Shown here: positions 53,924-62,141 of the stretch, piece by piece
Layout: every line of letters starts with the position of its first letter
Numbering within the stretch: position 1 is the first letter of the stretch
Assembly: GCF_002157685.2 (NCBI RefSeq)
Contig: NZ_AP026738.1
Location: forward strand, 3,906,001 to 3,970,000
Length of the DNA: 64,000 nt
Direction: 5' to 3'
Origin: Comamonas thiooxydans
GTDB lineage: Bacteria > Pseudomonadota > Gammaproteobacteria > Burkholderiales > Burkholderiaceae_C
Notes under the pieces: generated by a model
What the model was told of the DNA's origin: nothing
Seen by the model: only the letters and a program-made list of their open reading frames with translations
Database searches by the model: none
Position numbers and translations under genes: made by a program

Positions 53924-54193
53924 CTATTTTCTAGAAAAATACCAAAAAGATATCAGTGCAAGTAGCACATAGAACAGCACTCCGACAAACAGCAAACCTG
54001 TGGCGGTGACGACTCTCTGCCCATCGCGCTTGAACCAAAGTGCTCCTGCTCCGCTATATAGACGTCCTTCACTGCTGCGCAGCTTCTCTCCACGCCATTG
54101 ACCGAAGCTTGCAATGGCGACAACGATTTTTCCAGTAAATATCAGCACAAAATCGATACAGCACCACAGCAGCAAGGCAATTACTTCGCTCAT
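53924..54193 (-). CDS. Small two-helix membrane protein of unknown function
   Basis: 89 residues. Two transmembrane helices (about 5-30 and 64-85) flank a basic loop (GQWRGEKLRSSEGRLYSGAG). The short tail SRK is cytoplasmic. No family recognised; AT-rich composition. Confidence 0.6.
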   Translation of the reverse strand: MSEVIALLLWCCIDFVLIFTGKIVVAIASFGQWRGEKLRSSEGRLYSGAGALWFKRDGQRVVTATGLLFVGVLFYVLLALISFWYFSRK

Positions 54194-54273
54194 CGAAAAT
54201 CCTTGATCGCATTAGTCAGCACTCTTTTCCATGAGGTCGGGTGAGCCCTTGATCTTTCAATCTGTCGCTAAAA

Positions 54274-54657
54274 ATGACAACATCTTTTCTCGCGATATCA
54301 ACGATTTTCTTCTTTAGTGCCACGCAAGCCATGTCGTTTTCAGAGGCTGTGCAAAAGCTCCAGGTTCTTGAGCTTGCCAAGCATAGCTCTGCGTATTGCG
54401 AGGGGCAAGGCATACCGACCAACCAATCCTATGACAACTGGCTGAATAAGAGTGGAGTCCTTTTTTCGGCAGCGCTTGTAGCTATCGAGAAGCAAGTAAG
54501 CAAGCAAGGCGTGTCAAAAGATGATCAGACAGCAGCCAGGGCGATCATCGTTAACGATATATCCAAGGGCGCTCAAGAGTACCTGTCAACAAAAGTGATT
54601 GACTGTTCCAGGTTCGATTCAATATTGCTGACGTATTCACGTCAACTGAAGCGATGA
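54274..54657 (+). CDS. Small exported protein of unknown function
   Basis: 127 residues. Signal peptide (1-19, FLAISTIFFFSATQA) followed by a helical domain with two cysteines (YCEGQG and DCSRF), likely one disulfide. No family recognised. Together with the two preceding membrane proteins it forms a small AT-richer patch. 54658-54908 after it is gene-free. Confidence 0.6.
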   Translation: MTTSFLAISTIFFFSATQAMSFSEAVQKLQVLELAKHSSAYCEGQGIPTNQSYDNWLNKSGVLFSAALVAIEKQVSKQGVSKDDQTAARAIIVNDISKGAQEYLSTKVIDCSRFDSILLTYSRQLKR

Positions 54658-54908
54658 GCCGTTGCAGGCAGTGAAAATGGGGGCCTGTAAAGCTGCGCTC
54701 GGAGGTTCGCTTCTGGCCGATAGTGTGAGCACACGGATATGCCAGGAAGCGGACACCCCGATATGCGATCCCTGCCGGAGAAGTCAGGCTGTCAGCGAAG
54801 TCCATAAACCAGTGCTACCGGCCTGAACAGGCGGCCTGCATCATTCATTGCCGCGCAGGCAGACTAGAAGACGTCCATAAGCAGGCGTTGCCGATGGTCG
54901 AGGTTGCG

Positions 54909-55319
54909 TCAGCCTTGAGGCATCTGGCTCATGTCCATGAACATGATTTCCCAGATGTGGCCGTCTACATCCTCGAAGCTGCGCCCATACATGAAGCCGT
55001 GTTCTTGCAAGGGGTTCACGTCCGCCTTGCCGCCGTGAGCAGAAGCGGCCTCAACCATGCTGTCGACGGCCGCGCGGTCGTCGGCGCTCAGGCACAACAT
55101 GACTTCGCTGGCAGCATGGGCGTCGACGATAGGCTTTTGGGTGAACGTGGCCCACTTCGAGTGGGTGAGCAGCATCACGTAGATGCTGTCGGAGACGACC
55201 ATGCAGGCGGCGGTGTTGTCACTGAACTGCGGGTTGTTGACGGCGCCGATTGCTTCATAGAAGGACTTGGCCTTCAGCAGGTCAGTGACGGGCAGATTGA
55301 CGAAGATTTTCTTGGACAT
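54909..55319 (-). CDS. VOC (glyoxalase/bleomycin-resistance) family protein
   Basis: 136 residues, two beta-alpha-beta-beta-beta repeats: IFVNLPVTDLLKAKSFYEAI, then GFMYGRSFEDVDGHIWEIMF. The YGRSFEDVDGHIWE stretch matches the PhnB/YaeR-like lactoylglutathione lyase relatives common in proteobacteria. Metal binding and substrate unknown. Confidence 0.85.
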   Translation of the reverse strand: MSKKIFVNLPVTDLLKAKSFYEAIGAVNNPQFSDNTAACMVVSDSIYVMLLTHSKWATFTQKPIVDAHAASEVMLCLSADDRAAVDSMVEAASAHGGKADVNPLQEHGFMYGRSFEDVDGHIWEIMFMDMSQMPQG

Positions 55320-55921
55320 TTGAGACTTTCAAGGTCTGTGTTGAGAGGGAATCTTCAGGCGTTGGCGAGCGACGTCAACAGTTCGTCCAGGAGCTGCATG
55401 CTGGATGCGAGGCCGTCTTCCTGCCCAGGTAACCACAGCTTCCCAGTTTCGGAGCGGGTGGCTATTGATACATCATATCCAGCCGCACCAGTGTCAGCCA
55501 ACCGCGTTAGCTGTCGTTCAGGTCGCAGGCTGACAATGGCCGCAACCGAGAGTCGCCAGTGTTCCAAGGCAGCTATCGACCCATTGCACCCGCTCAAGCC
55601 TCGTTGATCTACTACTGCTGTACAGCGATTGCCGCTGTTCGTAGCCGCATCGCGACCTATCGGTCACCGCTCCATAACGGCCATCCGGACATTGACGCCA
55701 GCAGCTACGCGGCGTTGTGCGGGCGCTGCCATACAGGCGGATTGCCATAGTGCCTTCTGCTGTTCCAGGCTGAAGAATGCACCATGACTTCCCGGGGCCG
55801 TACATCCAGGTGCTCCTATTGGAACGGAAATAGGAGGCTTTGAACCATCTACAGACTCTGGTCGATTTATCCTGAAAAATTTAAGACCGAGGCGATCAAG
55901 AGAGGTTGAACCTCCGTCCGG
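55320..55921. other. Gene-free stretch with one doubtful open frame
   Basis: A minus-strand open frame at 55355-55597 ends TGKLWLPGQEDGLASSMQLL, DELLTSLANA, which reads like the tail of a protein. It has no proper start and no family I recognise; it may be a remnant. The rest up to 55921 shows nothing. Confidence 0.35.
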
Positions 55922-56113
55922 TCAGCGCCCCAGTTCTTTGGCACTGACGCCGGCAATGCCCCAGTTCTCCTTGGGCACATCGTGTATCCAGACCCGCACA
56001 TTGGCGGAGGGAGCGCCAACGGCCTCGACCAGGGCCCGGGTAACCTTTTCGATCACCGCCTTTTTCTGTTCCTCGCTGCGGCCTTCCAGCATGTAGATTT
56101 GTGCGAATGGCAT
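55922..56113 (-). CDS. 4-oxalocrotonate tautomerase family protein
   Basis: 63 residues, the family length. The catalytic Pro follows the initiator Met (MPFAQIYMLEGRSEEQKKAV), and VRVWIHDVPKENWGIAG includes the conserved Arg and Trp region. It would convert 2-hydroxymuconate to 2-oxo-3-hexenedioate in the meta pathway, and is the last gene of the leftward cluster, analogous to dmpI/xylH. Confidence 0.9.
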   Translation of the reverse strand: MPFAQIYMLEGRSEEQKKAVIEKVTRALVEAVGAPSANVRVWIHDVPKENWGIAGVSAKELGR

Positions 56114-56231
56114 ATGGCACCTTTTTCCATCAGTTATCGATTGCGCTGCGCTTGGTGGGCAGCCCCTCATCCCAAAGGATGAGGTAGCAAAGCCCAGGCC
56201 CAGGGCACAGCGCCCAAAACCTCCCTGGCCC

Positions 56232-56302
56232 ACCTGGGGACGGGAGGGAGCGTGGCCCCACCCAAAAAGAGATAGGAGAAGACCGCGCAGGAGCTCAGGG
56301 GG
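56232..56302 (-). repeat. 3'-end hairpin repeat, copy 7 (after the Bug gene)
   Basis: Minus-strand reading starts 3 bp after the Bug stop with CCCCCTGAGCTCCTGCGCGGTC, then a divergent CCTATCTC/TTTTTGGGTGGGGCC segment. It is the least conserved copy. Confidence 0.55.
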
Positions 56303-56305
56303 TAC

Positions 56306-57286
56306 TTACGCTTTAATTCCCAGCTTGCGAATCAAGTCTCCCCAGCGCTTGTTCTCAGCGCGGATGAAATCGGCGAACTGCTGGGGCGTGTTGACGCGCA
56401 GATTGCCCGAGATGTTGTCAAAGGCCTGCTGTACCTCGCCCGTCCTGGCACCGACCTCCCAGGCCTGGTGCAGCTTGGTGATCACGGCCTGGGGCGTAGC
56501 GGCCGGCGCGACCAGGCCGAACCAGGTCTCGACCTCGAAGCCGGGGTAGCCCGACTCGGCCACAGTGGGCACATCGGGCAAGGCCTTGGAGCGCTGGGGC
56601 GAGGTCACGGCAATGGCCCGCAGCTTGCCAGCCTTGATGTGCTGCAAGGTCGTGGCCAGCGAGCTTTCCATGCTCATCATTACCGTGCCCGACAGCAGGT
56701 CGGGCACGATCTGGCTCGAGCCCTTGTAGGGCACATTGATCAGCTGGATGCCGGCCACGGACTGCAGCAATTCGGCCGCCAGATGGTTGCTAGTGCCAAT
56801 GCCCGAGGTCGCGTAATTCACTTTGCCGGGATTGGCCTTGGCATAGGCCACCATGCCCTTGAGGTCGGAGAACGGCGCGCCCGGGTTGATCACCAGCGCG
56901 CAGGGCGTGGTGCCGACCAGGGAGATGGGACGCAAGTCCTTCTCCACATCAAAAGGCACGCTGTTGTACAGGTGGGGCGCAATGGCCAGGCTGCTGATGG
57001 CTGTGAGCCCTATGGTGTAGCCGTCGGCTGCGGCTTTGGCCACGGCGTCCGTGCCGATATTGCCGCCGGCCCCTGCCTTGTTCTCCACCACAAAGGGCTG
57101 GCCCAGCTTGTCGGACATGGCCTTGGCAGCCGCGCGGCCCATGACGTCCGTGGGGCCGCCCGCAGGAAACGGCACGATCATGCGCACCGGGCGCGTGGGA
57201 TAACCGGCCTGCGCCAGGGCGCGCCCGGGCAGGCCCACGGCCACGGCAGCCATGGCGACCGCTGTCATCAACTCTCTTCTTTGCAT
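56306..57286 (-). CDS. Bug-family substrate-binding protein of the meta-pathway cluster
   Basis: 326 residues. Signal (MQRRELMTAVAMAAVAVG...ALA), then VRMIVPFPAGGPTDVMGRAA, NKAGAGGNIGTDAVAKAAAD, NVPYKGSSQIVPDLLSG, WFGLVAPAATPQAVI. It lies between the decarboxylase and tautomerase genes in the same orientation, so it may capture an aromatic acid or pathway intermediate. No TctA/TctB genes are nearby. Confidence 0.92.
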   Translation of the reverse strand: MQRRELMTAVAMAAVAVGLPGRALAQAGYPTRPVRMIVPFPAGGPTDVMGRAAAKAMSDKLGQPFVVENKAGAGGNIGTDAVAKAAADGYTIGLTAISSLAIAPHLYNSVPFDVEKDLRPISLVGTTPCALVINPGAPFSDLKGMVAYAKANPGKVNYATSGIGTSNHLAAELLQSVAGIQLINVPYKGSSQIVPDLLSGTVMMSMESSLATTLQHIKAGKLRAIAVTSPQRSKALPDVPTVAESGYPGFEVETWFGLVAPAATPQAVITKLHQAWEVGARTGEVQQAFDNISGNLRVNTPQQFADFIRAENKRWGDLIRKLGIKA

Positions 57287-57500
57287 TGCTTGTCTCCGTT
57301 GTCGTTCTGAAAAAACTTGATGGTGCGCATCATTTGGAGGCGCCAAGACAGCTCTTAGCGCTGTTGCAATCCCTTGCCTGAAGCGCAGCCTTCCCGTTGT
57401 GGTGCGGGTTCAAGCGCCCTCCTGCTTTACAAGCCCGCTCTGGCTCAAATCCCAAATGCCTCAAAGCCCGGTGCGGCTCAGGCCTGGGACTCCGAGCACA

Positions 57501-57570
57501 GGCCGCCCCGTAGCGAGGGCATCGTCCCCCTCCCGAAGAGAGAGGGGGACGACGCGAAGCGGCTTAGGAG
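57501..57570 (-). repeat. 3'-end hairpin repeat, copy 4 (overlaps the decarboxylase stop)
   Basis: On the minus strand CCTCCTAAGCCGC-TTC-GCG, CCCCCTCTCTCTTCGGGAGG, GGGACGATGCCCTCGC. The stop codon TAA of the gene lies inside the first element (CTAAG in place of CTGAG). Confidence 0.75.
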
Positions 57571-58355
57571 GTGAACTGAATCGAGGTACTGCCCATCCCC
57601 TGCACGCGCAAGCAAACATGGTCGCCAGCGGTCACCGCCATGGCCTCGGTAGCGCCGCCCGACAGAATCAGGCTGCCCGCCGGAATTTCCTGACCACGCC
57701 GGCCCAGGTGGTTGGCCAGCATGGCAATGGCCGCTGCTGGGTGGCCCAGCACCGCCGCACCGGCACCCATGGCCACGGGCTGGCCGTTTTTCTCCAGCAC
57801 CAGGCCCACGGTGCGCAGGTCCAGGGCATCGGGACGCACGGGCTGGCCGCCGACCACAAAGCGCGCGGCCGAGGTGTTGTCGGCCACCACGCTCTTGAGG
57901 TCGAACTTGAAGTCGCGGTAGCGGCTGTCAATGACCTCGATGCCGGGCATCACAAAGTCAGTGGCGGCCAGCACGGCTCCGATGTGGCAGCCAGGCCCTT
58001 TGAGCGCATGCTTGAGCACAAAGGCGATCTCGGGCTCCACCTTGGGGTGGATCAGCTCCGAGGTCTTGACCGTGCCGCCATCAGGCACGCTGAAGTAGTC
58101 CACCAGAAAGCCGAACACCGGATCGGTGACACCCATTTGCTTCATCTTGGCGTGCGAGGTCAGCCCGGCCTTGAGGCCCACCACGCGCGCGCCGCGCGCC
58201 AGCTTGCGCGCCAGGATGGCGGCCTGAATGGCGTAGGCATCGTCCCAGTCCATATCGGGATGGGCGTCGGTGATCTTCAAGGTATCGTGGGCCTGCAGCT
58301 CGCAGTTCTCCAGGTGCTCGGCCAGTTGTTCAATGGTGGCGGGGTAAAGTGCCAT
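57564..58355 (-). CDS. dmpH: 2-oxo-3-hexenedioate (4-oxalocrotonate) decarboxylase
   Basis: 263 residues, fumarylacetoacetase-like hydratase/decarboxylase fold. VGLKAGLTSHAKMKQMGVTD, the metal ligands in HPKVEPEIAFVL, VIDSRYRDFKFDLKSVVADN, MGAGAAVLGHPAAAIAMLAN. It is closer to DmpH/XylI than the paralogue at 61187 (which is the hydratase) because of HPKVEPE and YRDFKF. It gives 2-oxopent-4-enoate. Confidence 0.88.
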   Translation of the reverse strand: MALYPATIEQLAEHLENCELQAHDTLKITDAHPDMDWDDAYAIQAAILARKLARGARVVGLKAGLTSHAKMKQMGVTDPVFGFLVDYFSVPDGGTVKTSELIHPKVEPEIAFVLKHALKGPGCHIGAVLAATDFVMPGIEVIDSRYRDFKFDLKSVVADNTSAARFVVGGQPVRPDALDLRTVGLVLEKNGQPVAMGAGAAVLGHPAAAIAMLANHLGRRGQEIPAGSLILSGGATEAMAVTAGDHVCLRVQGMGSTSIQFTS

Positions 58356-58399
58356 GTGGTGCTCCGAATATCGAAAATGAATGGACGGGCAAGGCCTGC

Positions 58400-59056
58400 T
58401 CAGGTCTGACCCAGGGTGAGCTCGGCCGTGACGGGAATGAGGGGCGAGCGCGTGTTGTCCACGACTTCCAGCACCCAGCGCCCCTGTGCGTTATTCAGCC
58501 ATTGACCGCCCACTGTGGGTGTGGAGCAGACCTTGCGGCGGGGCAAGCGGCCTGAGAAGCTCAGCGGCCCGACCACGGTCCTGGCCTTGACGCGGACTGC
58601 ACGGCCAGATCGACCATGGCATGGGAAAAGCTCAGCGTCTGCGCCCAGGGCTTGCCGGTGCGCGTCTCGTACTCTCACGCCACCTGGGCCGAACTCGCGC
58701 TGGTATAGCCCGAGCTGAAAGGCCAGGCCGGCGACCACCAGACTTCGTTGGTCAGCGCAAGACTCGGCTGATCGATCTGGCCCACGGCGTCCGTAAATGC
58801 AAAGGCCTTGGCCAGGGAGAGCATGCGTGGCTGGTAGCCGACCTCGTGTGCAGCTGCGTGAAATGCGATCGCCATGTGCGGCGGCAGCACGCCCGTGACC
58901 ATGGATACCTTGGCATCGCGCAAAGGCCGCGAGCGCCCTGGTGTCGTGCGAGATGATGGCAATGCGCAGCGCGCTGCCATCATCGGCCGCAGAGGCCTGG
59001 GTGGACTGTGCTAGGCTCCAGGCCGCCGATGCATTGAGCAGGGCGCGGCGCTTCAT
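58400..59056 (-). pseudogene. Decayed LivJ-type ABC substrate-binding protein
   Basis: The ATG at 59056 overlaps the aldolase stop (ATGA), followed by a signal peptide ([26 protein letters not shown]) and ALRIAIISHDTRALAAF. The frame then shifts to DAKVSMVTGVLPPHMAIAFH, LSLAKAFAFTDAVGQ and LTNEVWWSPAWPFSSG, a LivJ-like hallmark, and shifts again to TVVGPLSFSGRLPRRKVCST, PTVGGQW...LEVVDN. Binding proteins of this group are about 400 residues; here about 215 codons remain, so frameshifts and internal deletions have destroyed it. Confidence 0.75.
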
Positions 59057-60090
59057 GCTGCGACCTTGATCCCGCGCGCACGCGCCATGGTCAGCGCCGT
59101 GTCTTCGATCATGTCTTCCTGGCCGCCGACCATGCCGCGCCGGCCCAGCTCGACCAGCAGATCACGCGCAGAAATACCGTACTTCTTCTCGGCCCGCTTG
59201 GCGAACAGCAAAAAGCTGCCGTACACGCCCGCATAGCCCAGGGTCAGCGCGTCGCGGTCCACGCGAATGGGGAAGTCCATCAGCGGCACGACCAGATCTT
59301 CGGCCACATCCTGGATCTTCCAGACATCGACGCCGGTCTCAATTCCCATGCGCTCGCACACGGCCACCAGCACTTCCATGGGGGTGTTGCCCGCACCGGC
59401 GCCCAGGCCTGCAGCCGCCGCATCGATGCGGTTGGCGCCGGCTTCCACCGCGGCGATGGAATTCGCCACGCCCATGGCCAGGTTGTGGTGGCCGTGAAAG
59501 CCCAGCTCAGTCTCGGGCTTGAGCGCTGCGCGCACGGCGGCAATGCGTTCCTTGACCTGGTCGGGCAGCAGATAGCCTGCCGAGTCAGTCACATAGACGC
59601 AGTTGGCGCCATAGCCCTCCATCAGCTTGGCCTGCTTGACCAGACCTTCGGCGCTGTTCATATGCGCCATCATCAGAAAGCCCACGGTGTCCATGCCCAG
59701 CTTGCGTGCGGCGGTGATGTGCTGCTCGCTCACATCGGCCTCGGTGCAATGCGTGGCCACCCGGATGGTGGTCACGCCCAGCTCATGCGCCATCTGCAGG
59801 TGGTCCACGGTGCCTATGCCGGGCAGCAGCAGGGCCGAGACCTTGGCCTGCTTCATCAGCGGGATCACGGTGGACAGGTATTCCTCGTCACTATGCGCGG
59901 GAAAGCCGTAGTTCACCGAGGCTCCGCCCAGGCCGTCGCCGTGCGTGACCTCGATCAGCGGCACGCCGGCCGCATCCAGGCCCTGCGCCACGCTCTTCAT
60001 CTGTTCCAGCGTCATCAGATGGCGCTTGGGGTGCATGCCGTCACGCAGCGTCATGTCGTGGACGGTGATCTTCTTGCCTTTGAGTTCCAT
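59053..60090 (-). CDS. dmpG: 4-hydroxy-2-oxovalerate aldolase
   Basis: 345 residues, Mn-dependent class II aldolase: [57 protein letters not shown] (metal His pair), [18 protein letters not shown]. It splits 4-hydroxy-2-oxovalerate into pyruvate and acetaldehyde and passes the latter to DmpF through a channel. It sits 12 bp after dmpF. Confidence 0.96.
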   Translation of the reverse strand: MELKGKKITVHDMTLRDGMHPKRHLMTLEQMKSVAQGLDAAGVPLIEVTHGDGLGGASVNYGFPAHSDEEYLSTVIPLMKQAKVSALLLPGIGTVDHLQMAHELGVTTIRVATHCTEADVSEQHITAARKLGMDTVGFLMMAHMNSAEGLVKQAKLMEGYGANCVYVTDSAGYLLPDQVKERIAAVRAALKPETELGFHGHHNLAMGVANSIAAVEAGANRIDAAAAGLGAGAGNTPMEVLVAVCERMGIETGVDVWKIQDVAEDLVVPLMDFPIRVDRDALTLGYAGVYGSFLLFAKRAEKKYGISARDLLVELGRRGMVGGQEDMIEDTALTMARARGIKVAA

Positions 60091-60102
60091 GTTGCCTCTC
60101 CT

Positions 60103-61026
60103 TCAGGCGGCTATAGGGGCCACGGGTGCGAGCGTGAGCTTGCCGGCCAGCATTTGTTCGGCGAACATCTCGGCCGTGCGCGCGGCAGCGGCGGTCATGA
60201 TGTCCAGATTGCCCGCGTACTTGGGCAGGTAGTCGCCCAGGCCCTCGACCTCGAGGAAGACGGAGACGCGTTTGCCGTCAAACACCGGGCCGTTGACCAG
60301 GCGGTAGCCGGGCACGTATTTCTGCACCTCGGCCAGCATCTGGTGGATGGAGGCGGTGATGGCGGCCTGGTCGGGCTCGTCCTCGGTCAGGCAGTGCACG
60401 GTGTCGCGCATCATCAAAGGGGGTTCGGCCGGGTTGATGACGATGATGGCCTTGCCTTTTTTGGCACCGCCCACCTTCTCCACCGCACCTGCCGTGGTGC
60501 GCGTGAATTCGTCAATGTTCTTGCGCGTGCCCGGCCCCACGGACTTGGAGGACACGGTGGCCACGATCTCGCCATAGGCAACGGCCTGCACGCGGCTCAC
60601 CGCCGCCACCATGGGGATGGTGGCCTGCCCTCCGCAGGTGACCATGTTCACATTCATGGCGCCGCTGCCCAGGTGCTGTATCAGGTTGACCGGGGGCACG
60701 CAGAAAGGGCCTATGGCCGCCGGCGTGAGGTCAATCATCAGCGCACCTCGTTCGTTGACCTTGCGCGAGTTCTCGGCATGCACATAGGCGCTGGTGGCGT
60801 CGAACACGATTTGCACGCCATCGACGTGCATATGCGGCAGCAGTCCATCCACGCCCTCAGCCGTAGTCTTGATGCCCATTTCACGCGCCCGCTTCAAGCC
60901 ATCGGAATCGGGGTCTATGCCCACCATCCACACCGGCTCCAGCACGGGGCTGCGCTGCAGCTTGGCCAACAGGTCGGTGCCGATATTTCCCGGCCCGATC
61001 AGCGCGCATTTGATTTTTTGACTCAT
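60103..61026 (-). CDS. dmpF: Acetaldehyde dehydrogenase (acylating)
   Basis: 307 residues. N-terminal NAD-binding [17 protein letters not shown], the nucleophilic Cys in [20 protein letters not shown], then [14 protein letters not shown] near the end. It makes acetyl-CoA from acetaldehyde and CoA, and forms a complex with DmpG. Confidence 0.96.
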   Translation of the reverse strand: MSQKIKCALIGPGNIGTDLLAKLQRSPVLEPVWMVGIDPDSDGLKRAREMGIKTTAEGVDGLLPHMHVDGVQIVFDATSAYVHAENSRKVNERGALMIDLTPAAIGPFCVPPVNLIQHLGSGAMNVNMVTCGGQATIPMVAAVSRVQAVAYGEIVATVSSKSVGPGTRKNIDEFTRTTAGAVEKVGGAKKGKAIIVINPAEPPLMMRDTVHCLTEDEPDQAAITASIHQMLAEVQKYVPGYRLVNGPVFDGKRVSVFLEVEGLGDYLPKYAGNLDIMTAAAARTAEMFAEQMLAGKLTLAPVAPIAA

Positions 61027-61117
61027 CTTTTGTCTCCACAGAAATTGCTTATGTGTTGCTGCCGACTTATCTCAGCGCGCCAAGCTTTGAACTGGCGGGG
61101 CCCAGGTCAGGGACAGC

Positions 61118-61186
61118 GAGCTAGGGCCGCTCCGCCGCGAGGCTGTCGTCCCCCTCGAGGGGAAGGCGCGAGGCGACTCAGGGGGG
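61118..61186 (-). repeat. 3'-end hairpin repeat, copy 5 (after the hydratase)
   Basis: Minus strand: it follows the TGA stop with no gap as CCCCCCTGAGTCGCCTCGCG, CCTTCCCCTCGAGGGGGACG, ACAGCCTCGCGGCGG. It lies between dmpE and dmpF. Confidence 0.78.
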
Positions 61187-61969
61187 TCATATAAATCGGA
61201 CGGAACAACCGCCGATGCCGCCAATGGAAACGCGCAAGTTGTCCCCGGCCTTGACCGGCACCATGGCGGCCAGCGAGCCGGAGAGCACGACTTCCCCGGC
61301 CTCCAGCGCAATGCCGTGGGCGCCCAGGGTGTTGGCCAGCCAGGCCACGGCATTGGCCGGATGGCCCAGGGCCGCGCTGCCCGCGCCCGTGGCCACTATC
61401 TCGCCGTTTTTCTCCAGAACCATGCCGCAGGTACCCAGGTCCACATCGCGCGGGTCGACCAGGCGATCTCCCAGCACAAAGACGCCGCAGCTGGCGTTAT
61501 CGGCCACGGTGTCCTGGATCTTGATCTTCCAGTCGCTGATGCGGGAGTCGACGATCTCGAAACAGGCCATCACCCCCTCGGTGGCGGCCAGCACATCGGC
61601 TGCCGTCACGCCCGGGCCCTGGAGCGTTTTCTTGAGCAAAAAGGCGATCTCGCCCTCGGCCTTGGGCTGTATCAGGCTGCTCGCCGATACGGCCTCACCT
61701 TCGTTGAAGACCATGCCATCGGTGAGCCAGCCAAAGTCGGGCTGGAACACGCCCAGCATGTCCATCACGGCCCTGGAGGTCACGCCTATCTTCTTGCCAA
61801 CCACGCGCTCACCCGCCTCCAGGCGGCGCGCCAGCATGCGCTGCTGTATGGCGTAGGCGTCGGCGATGGTGATCTCGGGGTGGCGCGCGCTCAGCGGCTC
61901 GATGGCCTGGCGCCCGCACAGGGCGGCGTGGAGTTCGTCGCCCAGGGTCTGGTGCAGTTCAGCGTTCAT
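61187..61969 (-). CDS. dmpE: 2-oxopent-4-enoate (2-keto-4-pentenoate) hydratase
   Basis: 260 residues. Paralogue of the decarboxylase: VVGKKIGVTSRAVMDMLGVF, LIQPKAEGEIAFLLKKTL, EIVDSRISDWKIKIQDTVAD, ATGAGSAALGHPANAVAWLA. The GKKIGVTS and AEGEIAF forms are typical of the hydratase DmpE/XylJ/MhpD. It makes 4-hydroxy-2-oxovalerate. Confidence 0.9.
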   Translation of the reverse strand: MNAELHQTLGDELHAALCGRQAIEPLSARHPEITIADAYAIQQRMLARRLEAGERVVGKKIGVTSRAVMDMLGVFQPDFGWLTDGMVFNEGEAVSASSLIQPKAEGEIAFLLKKTLQGPGVTAADVLAATEGVMACFEIVDSRISDWKIKIQDTVADNASCGVFVLGDRLVDPRDVDLGTCGMVLEKNGEIVATGAGSAALGHPANAVAWLANTLGAHGIALEAGEVVLSGSLAAMVPVKAGDNLRVSIGGIGGCSVRFI

Positions 61970-62060
61970 AAAAAATCTCAGAAAATTGGCAGATGGTCTT
62001 CATGTCCGGGACTCGCGTTGTGAAACTGGCGCAGCCCAACTCGGAGACACCGAGGAAGGG

Positions 62061-62132
62061 CCTGAGCCGGCCGCGCCGCCCCGCACCGAGGGTGTCTCCC
62101 CCCCTTGGGGCAGGCTCACAGCGCCTCAGGGG
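62061..62132 (-). repeat. 3'-end hairpin repeat, copy 6 (after the semialdehyde dehydrogenase)
   Basis: Minus strand: 9 bp after the stop, ACCCCTGAGGCGCTGTGAGC, CTGCCCCAAGGGGGGGAGAC, ACCCTCGGTGCGGGGCGG. Confidence 0.7.
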
Positions 62133-62141
62133 TTGATGTGG

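Noticed and set aside
54720..54770. CACGGATATGCC and CCCCGATATGCG, resembling end repeats of IS21-type elements
   Set aside because: Only two imperfect units, no transposase or inverted terminal repeats nearby.
59485..61194. 569-codon plus-strand frame over dmpG and dmpF
   Set aside because: Antisense to two certain enzymes; composition (His, Gly, Val-rich) is that of a shadow frame.
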